A stretch of DNA of 33,311 bases from Salinisphaera sp. UBA6602 (GCA_002433465.1 DJIE01000148.1:1954-35264), one strand, 5' to 3'. Positions 22,936 to 33,158 are shown, counted from the stretch's first letter. Translations and numbers: made by a program. The notes: generated by a model not told the origin, from the letters alone.

Positions 22936-25900
22936 TCGAATAGATCAGGTCGCCGCCGGTGGCCACGCTGCTGGACTCGGTTTCCAGGCGCCAGCGCGAG
23001 CTGAGCGTATAGCGCAGCGACAGCGTCGATACCGGGTTGAACAGCCCGATCCCGTAGCTCACATAGAGCTTGGGCGACAGATACTTGCCGACCGTGAACG
23101 CGGCGTTGTCGCTGGACTGTCCCGCCCCTGCGCCAATGCCGATATCGTCGATACCGAGCCGATCGCCGACGTTTTCCAGCGTCTGATTGGCCCGGTTGTT
23201 CCCCAGCGCCAGCGCGGCCCGCGCGACCAGGCTGGACTGCTGGCTGTTGGCGCCGTCGAGCGGGCGCCCCAGCAACAGCCAGGACAGCTGTTCGGACTGG
23301 CCCATCGCGGGCTCGGAAAACAGGGTCAGCCGCGGGTTTTCGACGCTGCCGCGTACTTCCACGCCCACGGTGACATCCTCGGCCGGGTAACGCGCCGCGC
23401 GCAGATCCAGCCCCGGCTCGCTCACCGGCCCGCCAGCGAAAAGAATACGGCCTTCCTGGATATCGAGATTCTGACCATAGGCCCGGTACGCGCCGTCCAC
23501 GATCTGAATCTCGCCGGTGCCGGTGGTGACATCACCCGGCTGTTGGACGACGCGTAGATCGCCGGTGAGGTTGGCGGTCAGGCCGAAACCCTCGATATGC
23601 ACGTCGTCGCCAAGCACCACCTGCACATCGGCATGAATCGCGCGGGTGATCGCCTCGGTCGCCGCATCGGGTTGTTCGTCGGTCACGATCACCTGATCGC
23701 CCGAGACGGTGGTCACCCCCGATGCCGGCAGATCCCGGGGTGTGATCGACGCTTCGGGCACCACCACGCGGCCTTCGACATCCACCCGCGACGGGGTGAC
23801 GGCCACACGCAGATCGGGGCTGACGTAGGCGGTGGCGTCCGGGATGTTGACCACCTGAAAGCGCTCGCCGCGAATGGTCAGATCCACGTCCTGGCCGTCG
23901 TCGTTGAGCGCGATCGCGCCGTTGGCCGTGAGCGTGCCGCCGCCGGATTTCGCGCTCGCTTCGATACCGATGGTATCGCCGCGGCCGTTGGCCGCCAGAC
24001 TCAGATCGGTCAGCACCAGGCCCGGCGTGACCAGGACCACGCGCGAGGCGTTCAGGCCGATATCGCCCAGTACGCTCGGACGCGCGAGGGTGCCTCCAAG
24101 ATTGAGCTGGCCGGCGATCTTGCCATCGAACTCGTCGACTTCCGGCGAGAGCTGCTCGATCACCGACAGGCGCTGGATATCGAGATTGACCGACCCGCTG
24201 AGCGCGCGTTCGGTCAGCGGCGCGGTGCCGGGCGCCACCGCGACATCCGCAGCAATACGTCCGGTCTGGCCCAGCGGCAGGTCGATGGCGCCGTCGAGTG
24301 CGGAGCGCTGCATACGCAGGGTGATGGTGCCGGGCTCCATATCCACAATCCGCACAACGCTTTCGTCGGGCTGGGTCATGGATACGCTGCCGGCACTGGT
24401 GTTCAGGCGTGCGTCGACGTCGGGGTCGCCGCCGGCCGGTAGACGGGCGTCGATGGTGCCGGATACCGAGCCGTTGATATCCAGACCTTCGGGGAAATAG
24501 GTTTTTGCGTAGTCGTAGGCAAAATCCGACAGCTCGATATGGGCGCTGCTGGCCTTGGCGTCGTGACTGCCGCGCAAACAGACACGGGCGTCGCCCGAGG
24601 TCAGGCAGGCGTTTTCGATCGACTGCGCCTTAGCCGATACCGCGCCCTTGGCCGTAGTCGCCAGCGTCCACGGGGCCAGTTCGCCGTACGCCGCCTTGAG
24701 CTGCTTGAGCGAATAGCGCCAGTTCATCGTGCTCTTGTCGAGCGCGCCGTCAAGGCCGATATCCGCGGTGGCGATCTCGGAATCCACGTTGGCGCTGATC
24801 GAATGCGCGCCGGGCGTACCGTTCATGCGCAGGGCCACGCTGTCGATCGCCTGCCCCCCGGCATTCACGCCGGCGATATCCAGCGCCACGTTGGAGCGAC
24901 TGTTGCCGGACCAGTCGACCTTGGCATTCAGATCGGCGCGGGCTACGCGGTTGTCGTCGACGGCGATATTGCGGGCCGCGAGGGTGGCATCCACGTTCGG
25001 CGCCGACACCCGGCCCTTGACCGTGCCCCGGCTCTGCAAGGAGCCGGCCAGCGTCGGCCAGGCCGTGGACAGATCGCTGGAATCGATCGTCCAGCGGCCG
25101 TCGAGCGCGGCGTCCGGTGTCCAGCCAAAGCGGCCGCTGATCTTGGCATCGGTGGCCCCCGAGACCAGATCGAACCGATCCACGAGGACATGATCGCCCA
25201 GATACCGGGCCTTGGCGTCCAGGCGCAGCGGCTGGCGGCGCAGGCTGCCGCGGGCGGTGAGCTTGTCGATATCGGCCACGATGCGCTCGCCGTCCTGTTT
25301 CGCCCGCAGGTCGGCGACCAGGTCGAAATCGCCCGGTACATCGGCCACTACCGCGCCCGGATTGATGTTCTTGCCTTCCAGATGGGCGTTGACGTCCAGC
25401 GCCGGCGCCCAGCGGATCGAGGCGTTGCCGTTGATATCGCCCGGGCCACCGCTGATATCGAGCTTGGCCAGCTCGAAGGCTTCCATGCTGCCGCGCCCGT
25501 CGAGGCTGAGCTTGCCGGCGGTCTGGCCCACGACCTGCCAGGCCAGGTTGGTGGCCAGTTCGTAATCGCTCATTTCACCGGTCAGGCGCACACGCCCCGA
25601 CTCGGAGCGATACGCCGGCGTGCCGGCCAGCGGCCACTGCAGATTGGCCCAGTCCACCGACAGGTCCATGGCATTGCCTTCGGCAAGGGCGACCTGGCCC
25701 TTGGCGGCAAGCGTGCCGGCCATGTCCGGGCTGGACAGATTCAGGCTGTCGACAACGAGCGTATCGCCGGTATAGCGCAGGGCGCTGGTCAGCGCGGCGC
25801 GGCCGTAGTCGGCGCTGTCGGCATCGACGTCCACGTTCACGTCGAGCGCATCGATCGGCCCCTTGGCGCCCACCGTGGCGGTGAAGCCGGCCTGGGGCAG

Positions 25901-26821
25901 GTCCTCGCGTATGGCCGACAGGCGCGTATTGTCGAGCTTGAGGCTGGCATCGACCGCCGGCTTGTCGAGAGCGTTGGTCAGCCGCCCGCTCAAGTTGACG
26001 TTATAAGGCGCGGCCACGGTCAGGCTCAGGCCCAGATCGGCCAGATCGCCCTCGATCTCTGCATCGGCCTGGATGGGCGCGAGATCGGGCAGGCTCAGCG
26101 CGGCGTTGAGCGACAGATTGGTGGCATAGCCACCGCGCGGGTTCAGCCGTGCCTGGGCATCCACGTCGAACATCGGGCCGTGGCCGGTCAACGATTCGAT
26201 ATGCCAGTTTTCGTCGTCCAGGCGGGCATTGGCCAGGCGCGCGCTATCCACCACGAACGGCTCGGCGTCCGGTGCCGTCGTGGCAGAAATATCGTCCAGC
26301 GCCACGTTGTCGATCTGGACCGTGACCGGCAGGTCGATCGCGTCCGGCAGGCTGAACGGCTCGGCCGGCTCTTCCGGCTCGGGTTCCGGGGTATCGACGA
26401 TCTTTGTGACTTCGTAGTTCACCCCGCGTACGGCGAGATTGCGTACGTGCACGGTGGCCGAAAGCAGTTCGCTGGCCGTCCAGTCCAGATCCACCGCGTT
26501 GACGGACAGCTTCAGGGTCTCGGTTTCGACGTTCACGCCGCGCACTTCCAGCGGGCCGATCAGCCGGCCTTCGACGCTGGCCACTTCAATGCCGTCGGGC
26601 AGGCGCGGGCCGATCTGGCCCCAGGCGAAGTCGAGGCCGCTGCGCGTGGTCGCCACCCAGGCGATCAGGCCCACCAGTACGAGCACGATCACCAGCAGAA
26701 TCAGCAGCGTCCATTTGACGATACGCCAGACCCGCGAGCGCTTCTTGCCGGTCGCGTGCTTGTGCTCGCCGTTTGCCTGCGCGGGCTCGGAGGCGGCGTT
26801 GTTATCGTCGTGTTCGCTCAC
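22925..26821 (-). CDS. tamB: Translocation and assembly module protein TamB
   Basis: This 1298-residue inner-membrane-anchored, periplasm-spanning AsmA/VPS13-like protein moves phospholipids and helps outer-membrane protein assembly with TamA. It has a cytosolic acidic head (1-30), one membrane helix (about 34-58: WTLLILLVIVLVLVGLIAWV), then a long beta-rich body with repeated AsmA-like strands. The C-terminal DUF490 domain includes GTGEIQIVDGAYRAYGQ and ends ...GGDLIYSIDR. The start is GTG and overlaps the tamA stop (GTGA), so it is coupled to tamA. The last codons lie inside a dispersed repeat. Confidence 0.94.
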   Translation of the reverse strand: MSEHDDNNAASEPAQANGEHKHATGKKRSRVWRIVKWTLLILLVIVLVLVGLIAWVATTRSGLDFAWGQIGPRLPDGIEVASVEGRLIGPLEVRGVNVETETLKLSVNAVDLDWTASELLSATVHVRNLAVRGVNYEVTKIVDTPEPEPEEPAEPFSLPDAIDLPVTVQIDNVALDDISATTAPDAEPFVVDSARLANARLDDENWHIESLTGHGPMFDVDAQARLNPRGGYATNLSLNAALSLPDLAPIQADAEIEGDLADLGLSLTVAAPYNVNLSGRLTNALDKPAVDASLKLDNTRLSAIREDLPQAGFTATVGAKGPIDALDVNVDVDADSADYGRAALTSALRYTGDTLVVDSLNLSSPDMAGTLAAKGQVALAEGNAMDLSVDWANLQWPLAGTPAYRSESGRVRLTGEMSDYELATNLAWQVVGQTAGKLSLDGRGSMEAFELAKLDISGGPGDINGNASIRWAPALDVNAHLEGKNINPGAVVADVPGDFDLVADLRAKQDGERIVADIDKLTARGSLRRQPLRLDAKARYLGDHVLVDRFDLVSGATDAKISGRFGWTPDAALDGRWTIDSSDLSTAWPTLAGSLQSRGTVKGRVSAPNVDATLAARNIAVDDNRVARADLNAKVDWSGNSRSNVALDIAGVNAGGQAIDSVALRMNGTPGAHSISANVDSEIATADIGLDGALDKSTMNWRYSLKQLKAAYGELAPWTLATTAKGAVSAKAQSIENACLTSGDARVCLRGSHDAKASSAHIELSDFAYDYAKTYFPEGLDINGSVSGTIDARLPAGGDPDVDARLNTSAGSVSMTQPDESVVRIVDMEPGTITLRMQRSALDGAIDLPLGQTGRIAADVAVAPGTAPLTERALSGSVNLDIQRLSVIEQLSPEVDEFDGKIAGQLNLGGTLARPSVLGDIGLNASRVVLVTPGLVLTDLSLAANGRGDTIGIEASAKSGGGTLTANGAIALNDDGQDVDLTIRGERFQVVNIPDATAYVSPDLRVAVTPSRVDVEGRVVVPEASITPRDLPASGVTTVSGDQVIVTDEQPDAATEAITRAIHADVQVVLGDDVHIEGFGLTANLTGDLRVVQQPGDVTTGTGEIQIVDGAYRAYGQNLDIQEGRILFAGGPVSEPGLDLRAARYPAEDVTVGVEVRGSVENPRLTLFSEPAMGQSEQLSWLLLGRPLDGANSQQSSLVARAALALGNNRANQTLENVGDRLGIDDIGIGAGAGQSSDNAAFTVGKYLSPKLYVSYGIGLFNPVSTLSLRYTLSSRWRLETESSSVATGGDLIYSIDR

Positions 26822-28713
26822 AGGTCGGGGCCGAGGCTGAAGTGAATACGGAAATCGCTGTCCGGATCGTCCAGCGGATGGGCGAGATCAAGCCGGATCT
26901 GGCCGACCGGCGAAGCCCAGCGAAAGCCGATGCCCACGCCGCGCTTCAAGTCGAAGCTGGTGGTATTGGCCACATCGCCGACATCGAAGAAGGCGGCCAG
27001 ACCGTAGTCCTTGTATACCTTGTAGTCGGCTTCGATGCTGCCCACCGCCAGATAACGGCCGCCGATGTTGTCACCGTCGGCGTTTTCCGGGCTGATCTGC
27101 TGATAGCCATAGCCGCGCACGGTACGATCACCGCCGGTGAAAAACCGCTGCGACGGCGGCAGTTCGTCGAAGTCGTCCACTTCGATGGCGCCGAACTGGC
27201 TACGCAGCAGCAGCCGGGACTTGGAGGTCAACGGCAACACCGCGTTGCCGGTCACCTTCGCCTGGACAAAATCCACGCTCGAGCCCAGCGACTCGCTGGC
27301 GCCGTGCACGTCCACCGACGCGCTCACACCCTTGCGCGTATTGAGCAGGTCGTCGGCCTTCTGCAGGGTGAGGGTATAACCGGGGTAGAGCAGCGTGGAG
27401 GTGCGATCGCCCACGTCATCGCCCAGATCGTAGGTCTCGCGTTCGAGATTGATATAGGCGCGCTTGCGCCCGAGCGACCAGCCCGTGTCGCGCACCGCGC
27501 CGATACCGTAGTTGATCGAGGTGATATCGCCGAAATCCTCGTTGGCGACGTTTGCGGTGAAGCTGAGCTTGTCCTGGGCGACGTTGGCGATAGGAATATC
27601 GTAGGAGGCCTGCAGGGCCTGCTGGACCGCCGACAGGCGCAGATCGCTGCGAAACTGATGGCCGCGCTTGTTGAGATGGCGAAACTTCACGCCCAGGCCC
27701 ACGCGCGGGCCGGTATCCGTGCCGTAACCGGCCGAGATCTGGTAGCTCTGCGGCTTGCTCGCCTCGGCGGTCACCCCCACGGGCACCTGTAGCCGGCCGA
27801 TGCTGATGAGCGGATCGTCCGGCGGATAGATGATATCGAACAGCCAGTCGCCGATCGGCGCCTCACGCTCGGCATCGCCGCGTTCGGCCTGAATCGAGAT
27901 CTTGTTGAAGTAATCGGTATCCGACAGGATCAACTGCAGGTCCACCAGGCGCTCGGCATCGAACGGGTCGCCGGCCTTGAACGGCACGAAACGACGCACG
28001 AAATCGTCGTTGAGCACGTCCTGGTCGAAGCTGACGTCGCCGAAGTAGTAGCGCTCGCCGGTATCGAGCACCAGATCGATCGCCGCCGTATTGTTGTCGG
28101 GGCGCACGCGGATGACCGCCTGACTGAAGCGCGCGTCGAGATAGCCGGCATCGTAGGCCGCGGTATACAGCGCGTTCTTGGTGGCCGTGTACTGCGAGTG
28201 GATCAGCCGCTTGCCGGTTGCCAGCTTGCTCGCACGCAGCGCTTCGCGGATTTCGGGCAGCTCGTCGCCGGGTCCGCGCACGGCCAGGTTGAGCGCGGTG
28301 ACCTTGGTCTGGGGTCCGCGGTCGATACGAAACGTGGCCTGCCAGGTATCGCCGTCGCCGCCGGGCTCGGCCAGCGTTTGTTCGATCGTCGGGTTGTAAT
28401 AGCCGAAAGGCGCGAGCGCGGCCTTGATCTCGTTGGGCGCGAGCCGATACAGACGCCGGATCTTGCCGGGCGCCCAGGGCTTTTCATGCTCGGCAGCCAC
28501 GGAAAGCGAGTTGCGCACGTTGGCGAGCAGCGGGTCGTTGATGCCGTCGATATTGACGTTGACCGTATCGGCCACCGCCGGACGCACGAGCACGCCCGCA
28601 AGCGCGATCACCACCACCAGCGGCAGGTGCCGCCGCTTGAATAAGCTGCTATAGCGCCGGATCACGGTGCTCGTGTTGCCCAACCAATGCTGTGTGCGCA
28701 TCCGCGTTTTCAA
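26818..28713 (-). CDS. tamA: Translocation and assembly module outer-membrane protein TamA
   Basis: This BamA/Omp85-family outer-membrane barrel (about 631 residues) partners TamB. It has a signal segment (about 30-48, ending VRPAVA), three POTRA domains (about 49-300: VNVNIDGI, FGYYNPTIE, YYFGDVSFD) and a 16-strand barrel. The lid-loop motif GGDRTVRGYGYQ (about 535) and a C-terminal Phe-Ser-Leu-Gly-Pro-Asp-Leu complete it. The start is uncertain: TTG at 28713 has GGGGG 7 bases upstream, while ATG at 28701 has a poor site. The G run is also a possible target for the C-rich small RNAs. Confidence 0.92.
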   Translation of the reverse strand: MKTRMRTQHWLGNTSTVIRRYSSLFKRRHLPLVVVIALAGVLVRPAVADTVNVNIDGINDPLLANVRNSLSVAAEHEKPWAPGKIRRLYRLAPNEIKAALAPFGYYNPTIEQTLAEPGGDGDTWQATFRIDRGPQTKVTALNLAVRGPGDELPEIREALRASKLATGKRLIHSQYTATKNALYTAAYDAGYLDARFSQAVIRVRPDNNTAAIDLVLDTGERYYFGDVSFDQDVLNDDFVRRFVPFKAGDPFDAERLVDLQLILSDTDYFNKISIQAERGDAEREAPIGDWLFDIIYPPDDPLISIGRLQVPVGVTAEASKPQSYQISAGYGTDTGPRVGLGVKFRHLNKRGHQFRSDLRLSAVQQALQASYDIPIANVAQDKLSFTANVANEDFGDITSINYGIGAVRDTGWSLGRKRAYINLERETYDLGDDVGDRTSTLLYPGYTLTLQKADDLLNTRKGVSASVDVHGASESLGSSVDFVQAKVTGNAVLPLTSKSRLLLRSQFGAIEVDDFDELPPSQRFFTGGDRTVRGYGYQQISPENADGDNIGGRYLAVGSIEADYKVYKDYGLAAFFDVGDVANTTSFDLKRGVGIGFRWASPVGQIRLDLAHPLDDPDSDFRIHFSLGPDL

Positions 28714-28914
28714 AACAAAGCCCCCGACAGGCCGAACGGGCTGCCAGATGAAACGCAGACCTGATGCCCAAGATTACCGTAAACGAAACCGTGCCCCACA
28801 AACATCCGGCCCGGCCTCGCCTGCGTTAGCTACGCGCGGCGCCGCTGCGGCGATTCATGGCCGCCCCCGTCTCGGGTCTGTGAACGCTACCGCCAATCCT
28901 CGCGTTGCCTTCCG
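28714..28914. other. Intergenic region upstream of tamA
   Basis: No gene is supported. On the tamA (minus) strand GGGGG at 28725-28721 is the only clear sequence feature of the leader. No sigma-E or standard promoter is convincing. Confidence 0.4.
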
Positions 28915-29048
28915 GAAATTCGCCAGGCAAGGCGCGAGGACAGATGTTTGGTCAACCAAATGAACGACGCGCACCGCGCATTGTCCTGCACGAAAAACGG
29001 GCCGCGGCGCGGCGGTTTCGTTAGCGTTATCAGACCCTAGCGATCGAA
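28915..29048. repeat. Hairpin-centred dispersed repeat running into S9 peptidase stop (copy 2)
   Basis: This is the second copy of the family at 22806-22935. It has CGCCAGGCAAGGCGCG at the left, a central TTTGG/CCAAA stem (28947-28960), a GAAAAAC block, and TTTCGTTAGCGTTATCAGA then CCCTAGCGATCGA at the right. The right end contains the stop codon of the minus-strand peptidase (29037-29039), in the same relation as copy 1 to tamB. Confidence 0.65.
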
Positions 29049-30989
29049 ATTGTCGATCGTTAACGCGCGACAATCGTCGGCGCCGTCGATGCCCAGGACC
29101 CGGGTATAGAAGGCGCGCTCGGACTCGATCGCGGTACGAATATTGTCGGCATCACGAAACCCGTGCCGTTCCTCGGCAAACTCTACGTAGGCCACCGCCA
29201 CGCCGCGTTCGCGCAGCGCGGCGGCCATGGTTTCGGCCTGGTCCGGGGGTACGACCTTGTCCTTGAGCCCCTGCAAGAACAACACCGGGCAGGACAGGCG
29301 TTCCGCGTGCGCCAGCGGCGAGCGCTCTGTCAGCAGCGCCTCGTCGGCGCCGATCAGCCGATGCAGGTAGCGGGATTCGAATTTGTGCGTCGAGGCCATC
29401 AGACGGCGCAGGTCGCCGATGCCGTAGTAGCTCGCGCCGGCGGCGGCCACGTCGGTGAAGGTGAGCACACACAACACGGTATAGCCGCCGGCGCTGCTGC
29501 CGGAAATGAGCACGCGCTCGCCGTCGACCCGGCCGCGCTCGGTCAGATGGCGCGCGCCGTATTCGCAGTCGGCGACGTCGGCCACGCCCCAGGCATCGGT
29601 CAGCTTTTGACGATAGGCACGCCCGTAACCCGTACTGCCACGATAGTTGACGTCCAGCAGCGCATAGCCGCGCGACGTCCAATACTGAATACGCGCATCC
29701 AGCGCGGTGCTGGTCGCCCCGGTCGGGCCGCCGTGGCATTTGAGAATCAACGGCGGGCGTTCGTCTTCGGGGCCACGATAGGCATGGCTTGCCGGCGCGT
29801 AGTACAGCCCGTGCGCCGTATCACCGTTGGCGGTGGGCCAGCTGATCGGTTCCGGTGCCGACAGCGCGGCAGTGGCCGGCAGGCCGTCGGTGGCCCGCAG
29901 CACCCGCGGCGTGCCGTCGTGCTGGATGGCTACCAGCTGTTTCGGCGTGCGTGCGTCGGCGGCCACCACGACCACGGCGTCGCCGATGGACTGCAGCTGT
30001 TCGTAGAAATCCCAGGCCAGCGGCCAGGGCGAGAACGTGCCGCTGTTCTGATCGACCTCGCCGATCTGCCACAGGCCGTCAGCGGTGGCCATGGCAATGA
30101 GCCGGCCGTCGTCGGTGAAGGTATAGGTACTCTGGCCGAACACCCATTGCGGCACGCCGAATTCCGCGCGCTCGCGGGTGACTGCCTCGAAGCCGTCCTC
30201 GCCAGGGCGCTCGCGATAGATATTCCACCACTCGTTATCGTCGCAGACGATATGCAGACGCCCGTTCGGGTCGAAACGCGGGCCGAACAGCGAGGCATCG
30301 GCCGGCGCCCATAGGCAACGCGCCGCACCGGGCATGCCTTGATCCGCGATCTCGGCCTGCCAGAGTTCGGTGGCGTCCCAGGGCATATCGGGATGATTCC
30401 AGGCCAGCCAGAACAGACGCTCGCCGCGCGGACACAGCCGCGGGCTGGCGTAGAAATCGTGGCCCTCGGCGACGACGTGGCGTGCGCCCTCGGCAGTGAC
30501 GCGTTCGATCGTCGCCTTCGGCTCCCCGCCCTCGACCGGAGTTTCGGCGACCACGAAGAGTCGATCGCGGCGCGCGTCGTATTGCAGATCAGCAAAGCGC
30601 ACGTCGTCGTCGGTCGCCGTGACGGCCTCGATCGTACCGTCGGCATCCCGCCGATAGATCGCCTGATCGGCCGCGTTGACGAACCAGACGGTATGCGCAT
30701 GCACGGTAAACGCCGCGCCGCCGTATTCGTGGACCGCGCTGCGCGCACTCAACGGCGCATCAAGCAGCGACACGGCCTCGCCGCTGTCGTCGAGGCGCAT
30801 GATCGTATTGCGCCCGGCCTCGTCGGGACGGCTTTCGATCCAGTAAAGGGTGGCCGTATCGGCGCCCCTGTCCACGCATACATCGCTGAGTTTACGGCCT
30901 GCCGCGGCGACATGATCGGCCGTGATGGCCGACGGCCAGCTGCCATAGGGGCGGATTTCGCGTTCTGTGCTTTCCTGCGTGTTCGTCAT
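29037..30989 (-). CDS. S9-family prolyl oligopeptidase-like serine peptidase
   Basis: This 650-residue cytosolic peptidase has an N-terminal beta-propeller (about 1-390) and a C-terminal alpha/beta hydrolase domain with the triad Ser499 (GSSAGGYT), Asp577 (GLKDKVVP) and His609 (EERHGF). KCHGGPTGAT (about 420) forms the oxyanion region. No signal peptide is seen. ATG 30989 lies 13 bases after the NRDE gene stop with AAGG upstream; longer starts would overlap that gene. Likely dipeptidyl- or acylaminoacyl-peptidase activity; the substrate is not predictable. Confidence 0.9.
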   Translation of the reverse strand: MTNTQESTEREIRPYGSWPSAITADHVAAAGRKLSDVCVDRGADTATLYWIESRPDEAGRNTIMRLDDSGEAVSLLDAPLSARSAVHEYGGAAFTVHAHTVWFVNAADQAIYRRDADGTIEAVTATDDDVRFADLQYDARRDRLFVVAETPVEGGEPKATIERVTAEGARHVVAEGHDFYASPRLCPRGERLFWLAWNHPDMPWDATELWQAEIADQGMPGAARCLWAPADASLFGPRFDPNGRLHIVCDDNEWWNIYRERPGEDGFEAVTRERAEFGVPQWVFGQSTYTFTDDGRLIAMATADGLWQIGEVDQNSGTFSPWPLAWDFYEQLQSIGDAVVVVAADARTPKQLVAIQHDGTPRVLRATDGLPATAALSAPEPISWPTANGDTAHGLYYAPASHAYRGPEDERPPLILKCHGGPTGATSTALDARIQYWTSRGYALLDVNYRGSTGYGRAYRQKLTDAWGVADVADCEYGARHLTERGRVDGERVLISGSSAGGYTVLCVLTFTDVAAAGASYYGIGDLRRLMASTHKFESRYLHRLIGADEALLTERSPLAHAERLSCPVLFLQGLKDKVVPPDQAETMAAALRERGVAVAYVEFAEERHGFRDADNIRTAIESERAFYTRVLGIDGADDCRALTIDNFDR

Positions 30990-31002
30990 GACAACGCCTT
31001 TT

Positions 31003-31767
31003 TCAAAGATCAATCCAGGATTCGTCGATTGCATGCGTGGGCCGTGCATTGGCATCGAAACCCCGCTCGTGAAATGCAACCGAGCCGTCAGCGCGGCGTT
31101 TGATCACCGTGGAGGCGCGCGTGCCGTAGTAGTCGCTGCGAATGAAAAGCGGGGATAGAAAACGCTCGCGTTCAGCGCCGACGCCGGTATCCGGCAAGGC
31201 GTCGATGGGCGCGACGTCCGTATCGGCCAACAGCTCGAACAACGCGCCGGCCTCCAGATCGTCGTGTTCGATGCGCCCACGCAGCCGCCACTGCGCGGCC
31301 TCGGTCTTGGGCCAGTGATCGCCCCAACAGCCGTTGGAAATGGCATGCACGCCCGGTCGCAGCTCCAGATGACGCACCGCGCCGCGATTGGATACGAACC
31401 ACAGGCTCGTTCGATCGCCGACCAGCAGATTGAATGGCCCGAAGGCATCGCCCTCGGCACGCATACGCGCGGCCCAGTCGCCGGCATCGGTTTGTGCCGC
31501 GAAATAATCACGCACCAGCAGACCACGAGAACGCGCCGCGGCCGGCTTCGACGCCTCGCGAACGTTGGTCACCGCTGCGAAGCGTCCCTGCCGATCGGCC
31601 GCACACCACGCGCCGCCGGCCTGCAGATCGCGCCCGCCGAATGCTTCGGCCGGCTGTTGCCACCAGTGGGCGGCCTCGGTGGGGCGGGCATGAAACTCGT
31701 CGCGATTGGCGGCCACGATCAGGTCCAGTTGTGGATGGGCGCGCCAGGCAAAGGTGATCAGACACAT
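31003..31767 (-). CDS. NRDE-family protein (TANGO2-like)
   Basis: This 254-residue protein starts with MCLITFAWRAHPQLDLIVAA and carries the family motif NRDE at 21-24, followed by FHARPTEAAHWW. TANGO2-like proteins are N-terminal-nucleophile-type (Cys2) proteins linked in recent work to haem and lipid handling; a function in bacteria is not firmly set. The gene is 13 bases upstream of the S9 peptidase and is probably co-transcribed with it. It is divergent from ndh. Confidence 0.9.
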   Translation of the reverse strand: MCLITFAWRAHPQLDLIVAANRDEFHARPTEAAHWWQQPAEAFGGRDLQAGGAWCAADRQGRFAAVTNVREASKPAAARSRGLLVRDYFAAQTDAGDWAARMRAEGDAFGPFNLLVGDRTSLWFVSNRGAVRHLELRPGVHAISNGCWGDHWPKTEAAQWRLRGRIEHDDLEAGALFELLADTDVAPIDALPDTGVGAERERFLSPLFIRSDYYGTRASTVIKRRADGSVAFHERGFDANARPTHAIDESWIDL

Positions 31768-31832
31768 GCAGCAATCTCTCCTGCGCTGCGCGAAGCTGCT
31801 AAGCTTTTCGGCTGATTTTTCGGGTCAAAATC

Positions 31833-33158
31833 ATGAGTGATAGCAACAGTACGCGGCATCATGTCGTCATCGTCGGCGGTGGTTTTGGCGGTCTGTTCGC
31901 CGCGCGCAAGCTCGGACGCAGCGGCTACGACGTCACGCTCGTGGATAAGCGCAATTTTCATACGTTTCAGCCTCTGCTATATCAGGTCGCCGTCGGCATG
32001 CTCACCACCGGCGATGTATGTACGCCCCATCGCGTGACCCTGCGCCGCAAGAAAAATATCCGCTCGCTGATGAGTACGGCCTACGATATCGACCCGGCAA
32101 AGCGTCTCATCTTCCATGAAAGCGGCGAGCTTTCCTACGACACGCTGATTGTGGCCACCGGCGTCAAACATGCCTATTTCGGCAACGACGAGTGGAGCGA
32201 GCACGCGCCCGGCCTGAAAACGGTGGAACACGCGCTGCGCATGCGGCGACGTATATTTCATGCGTTCGAGACCGCCGAGCTTACCAGCGACGCGGCCGAA
32301 CGCGCGCCCTGGCTGAACTTCGTTGTGGTTGGCGCCGGCCCGACCGGCGTCGAACTCGCCGGGGCCATCGCCGAACTCGCGCATCGCATCATGGTGGAGG
32401 ATTTTCGCAGCTTCGATCCACGTGAAACACGTATTCTGCTGGTCGAAGGGGCCGGCCGCGTGCTGCCCGCCTATCCGGAAAAGCTCTCGCGCCAGGCCGA
32501 GAAGATGCTGGAAGAACTGGGCGTCGAGGTGGTCACCGATACGCTCGTATCCTCGATCGACGAACAGGGCGTAACCATGAAAGGCCCGGACGGCGAACAG
32601 ACGCTGGCCGCGCGTACCGTGCTCTGGGCTGCCGGGGTGCGTGCTTCGGTGTTCGGCGAAATACTGGCCGAACGTACCGGTGCCGAGCGCGCCAACGGTG
32701 GCCGACTGGTGGTGGATGCCAGCCTGACCCTGCCCGACTATCCGGATATTTTCGTGATCGGCGATCTCGCTGCGGTGACCGATCGCGCCGACAAGGCCGT
32801 GCCCGGCCTCGCACCCGCCGCTATCCAGCAGGGCGAATATGTCGCCAATGTCCTCAAGCGCCGTCGCCGCGGCAAGACCACCCCCGGCTTCAAGTACAAG
32901 GACAAGGGCAGCATGGCGGTCATCGGGCGCAACCGCGCGGTCGCCAATCTGCCGGGTTTCACCATCGCCGGCTTCAGCGCCTGGCTACTATGGGTATTGA
33001 TACATATCTATGCGCTGATCGGCAGCGAGCGCCGGCTGCGGGTGATGGTGCAGTGGGTATGGAAATACTTCACCTGTCGCACCGGCGATCGGCTGATTAC
33101 CGGCCGGCCGCCGAATACCCGCCGGTTGCATGAGACCCGCGGCCAGAAATCACGCTGA
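31833..33158 (+). CDS. ndh: Type II NADH dehydrogenase (NDH-2)
   Basis: This 441-residue peripheral-membrane flavoprotein passes electrons from NADH to quinone without pumping protons. The FAD motif is VVIVGGGFGG (11-20) and the NAD motif VVGAGPTGVELAG (about 167-180). VIGDLAAV is the second FAD site. The C-terminal hydrophobic stretch FSAWLLWVLIHIYALIG is the expected membrane anchor. ATG 31833 is 65 bases from the divergent NRDE gene; no strong promoter is seen between them. It could also be a related sulfide:quinone-like flavoprotein, but the anchor and motif spacing favour NDH-2. Confidence 0.9.
   Translation: MSDSNSTRHHVVIVGGGFGGLFAARKLGRSGYDVTLVDKRNFHTFQPLLYQVAVGMLTTGDVCTPHRVTLRRKKNIRSLMSTAYDIDPAKRLIFHESGELSYDTLIVATGVKHAYFGNDEWSEHAPGLKTVEHALRMRRRIFHAFETAELTSDAAERAPWLNFVVVGAGPTGVELAGAIAELAHRIMVEDFRSFDPRETRILLVEGAGRVLPAYPEKLSRQAEKMLEELGVEVVTDTLVSSIDEQGVTMKGPDGEQTLAARTVLWAAGVRASVFGEILAERTGAERANGGRLVVDASLTLPDYPDIFVIGDLAAVTDRADKAVPGLAPAAIQQGEYVANVLKRRRRGKTTPGFKYKDKGSMAVIGRNRAVANLPGFTIAGFSAWLLWVLIHIYALIGSERRLRVMVQWVWKYFTCRTGDRLITGRPPNTRRLHETRGQKSR

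Noticed and set aside
24539..26845. 768-codon plus-strand frame opposite tamB
   Set aside because: TamB has a clear anchor and C-terminal domain; the opposite frame has only shadow composition.
29037..31079. Longer start for the S9 peptidase at 31079
   Set aside because: It would add 30 residues overlapping the end of the NRDE gene with no family likeness; ATG 30989 has a suitable upstream site.
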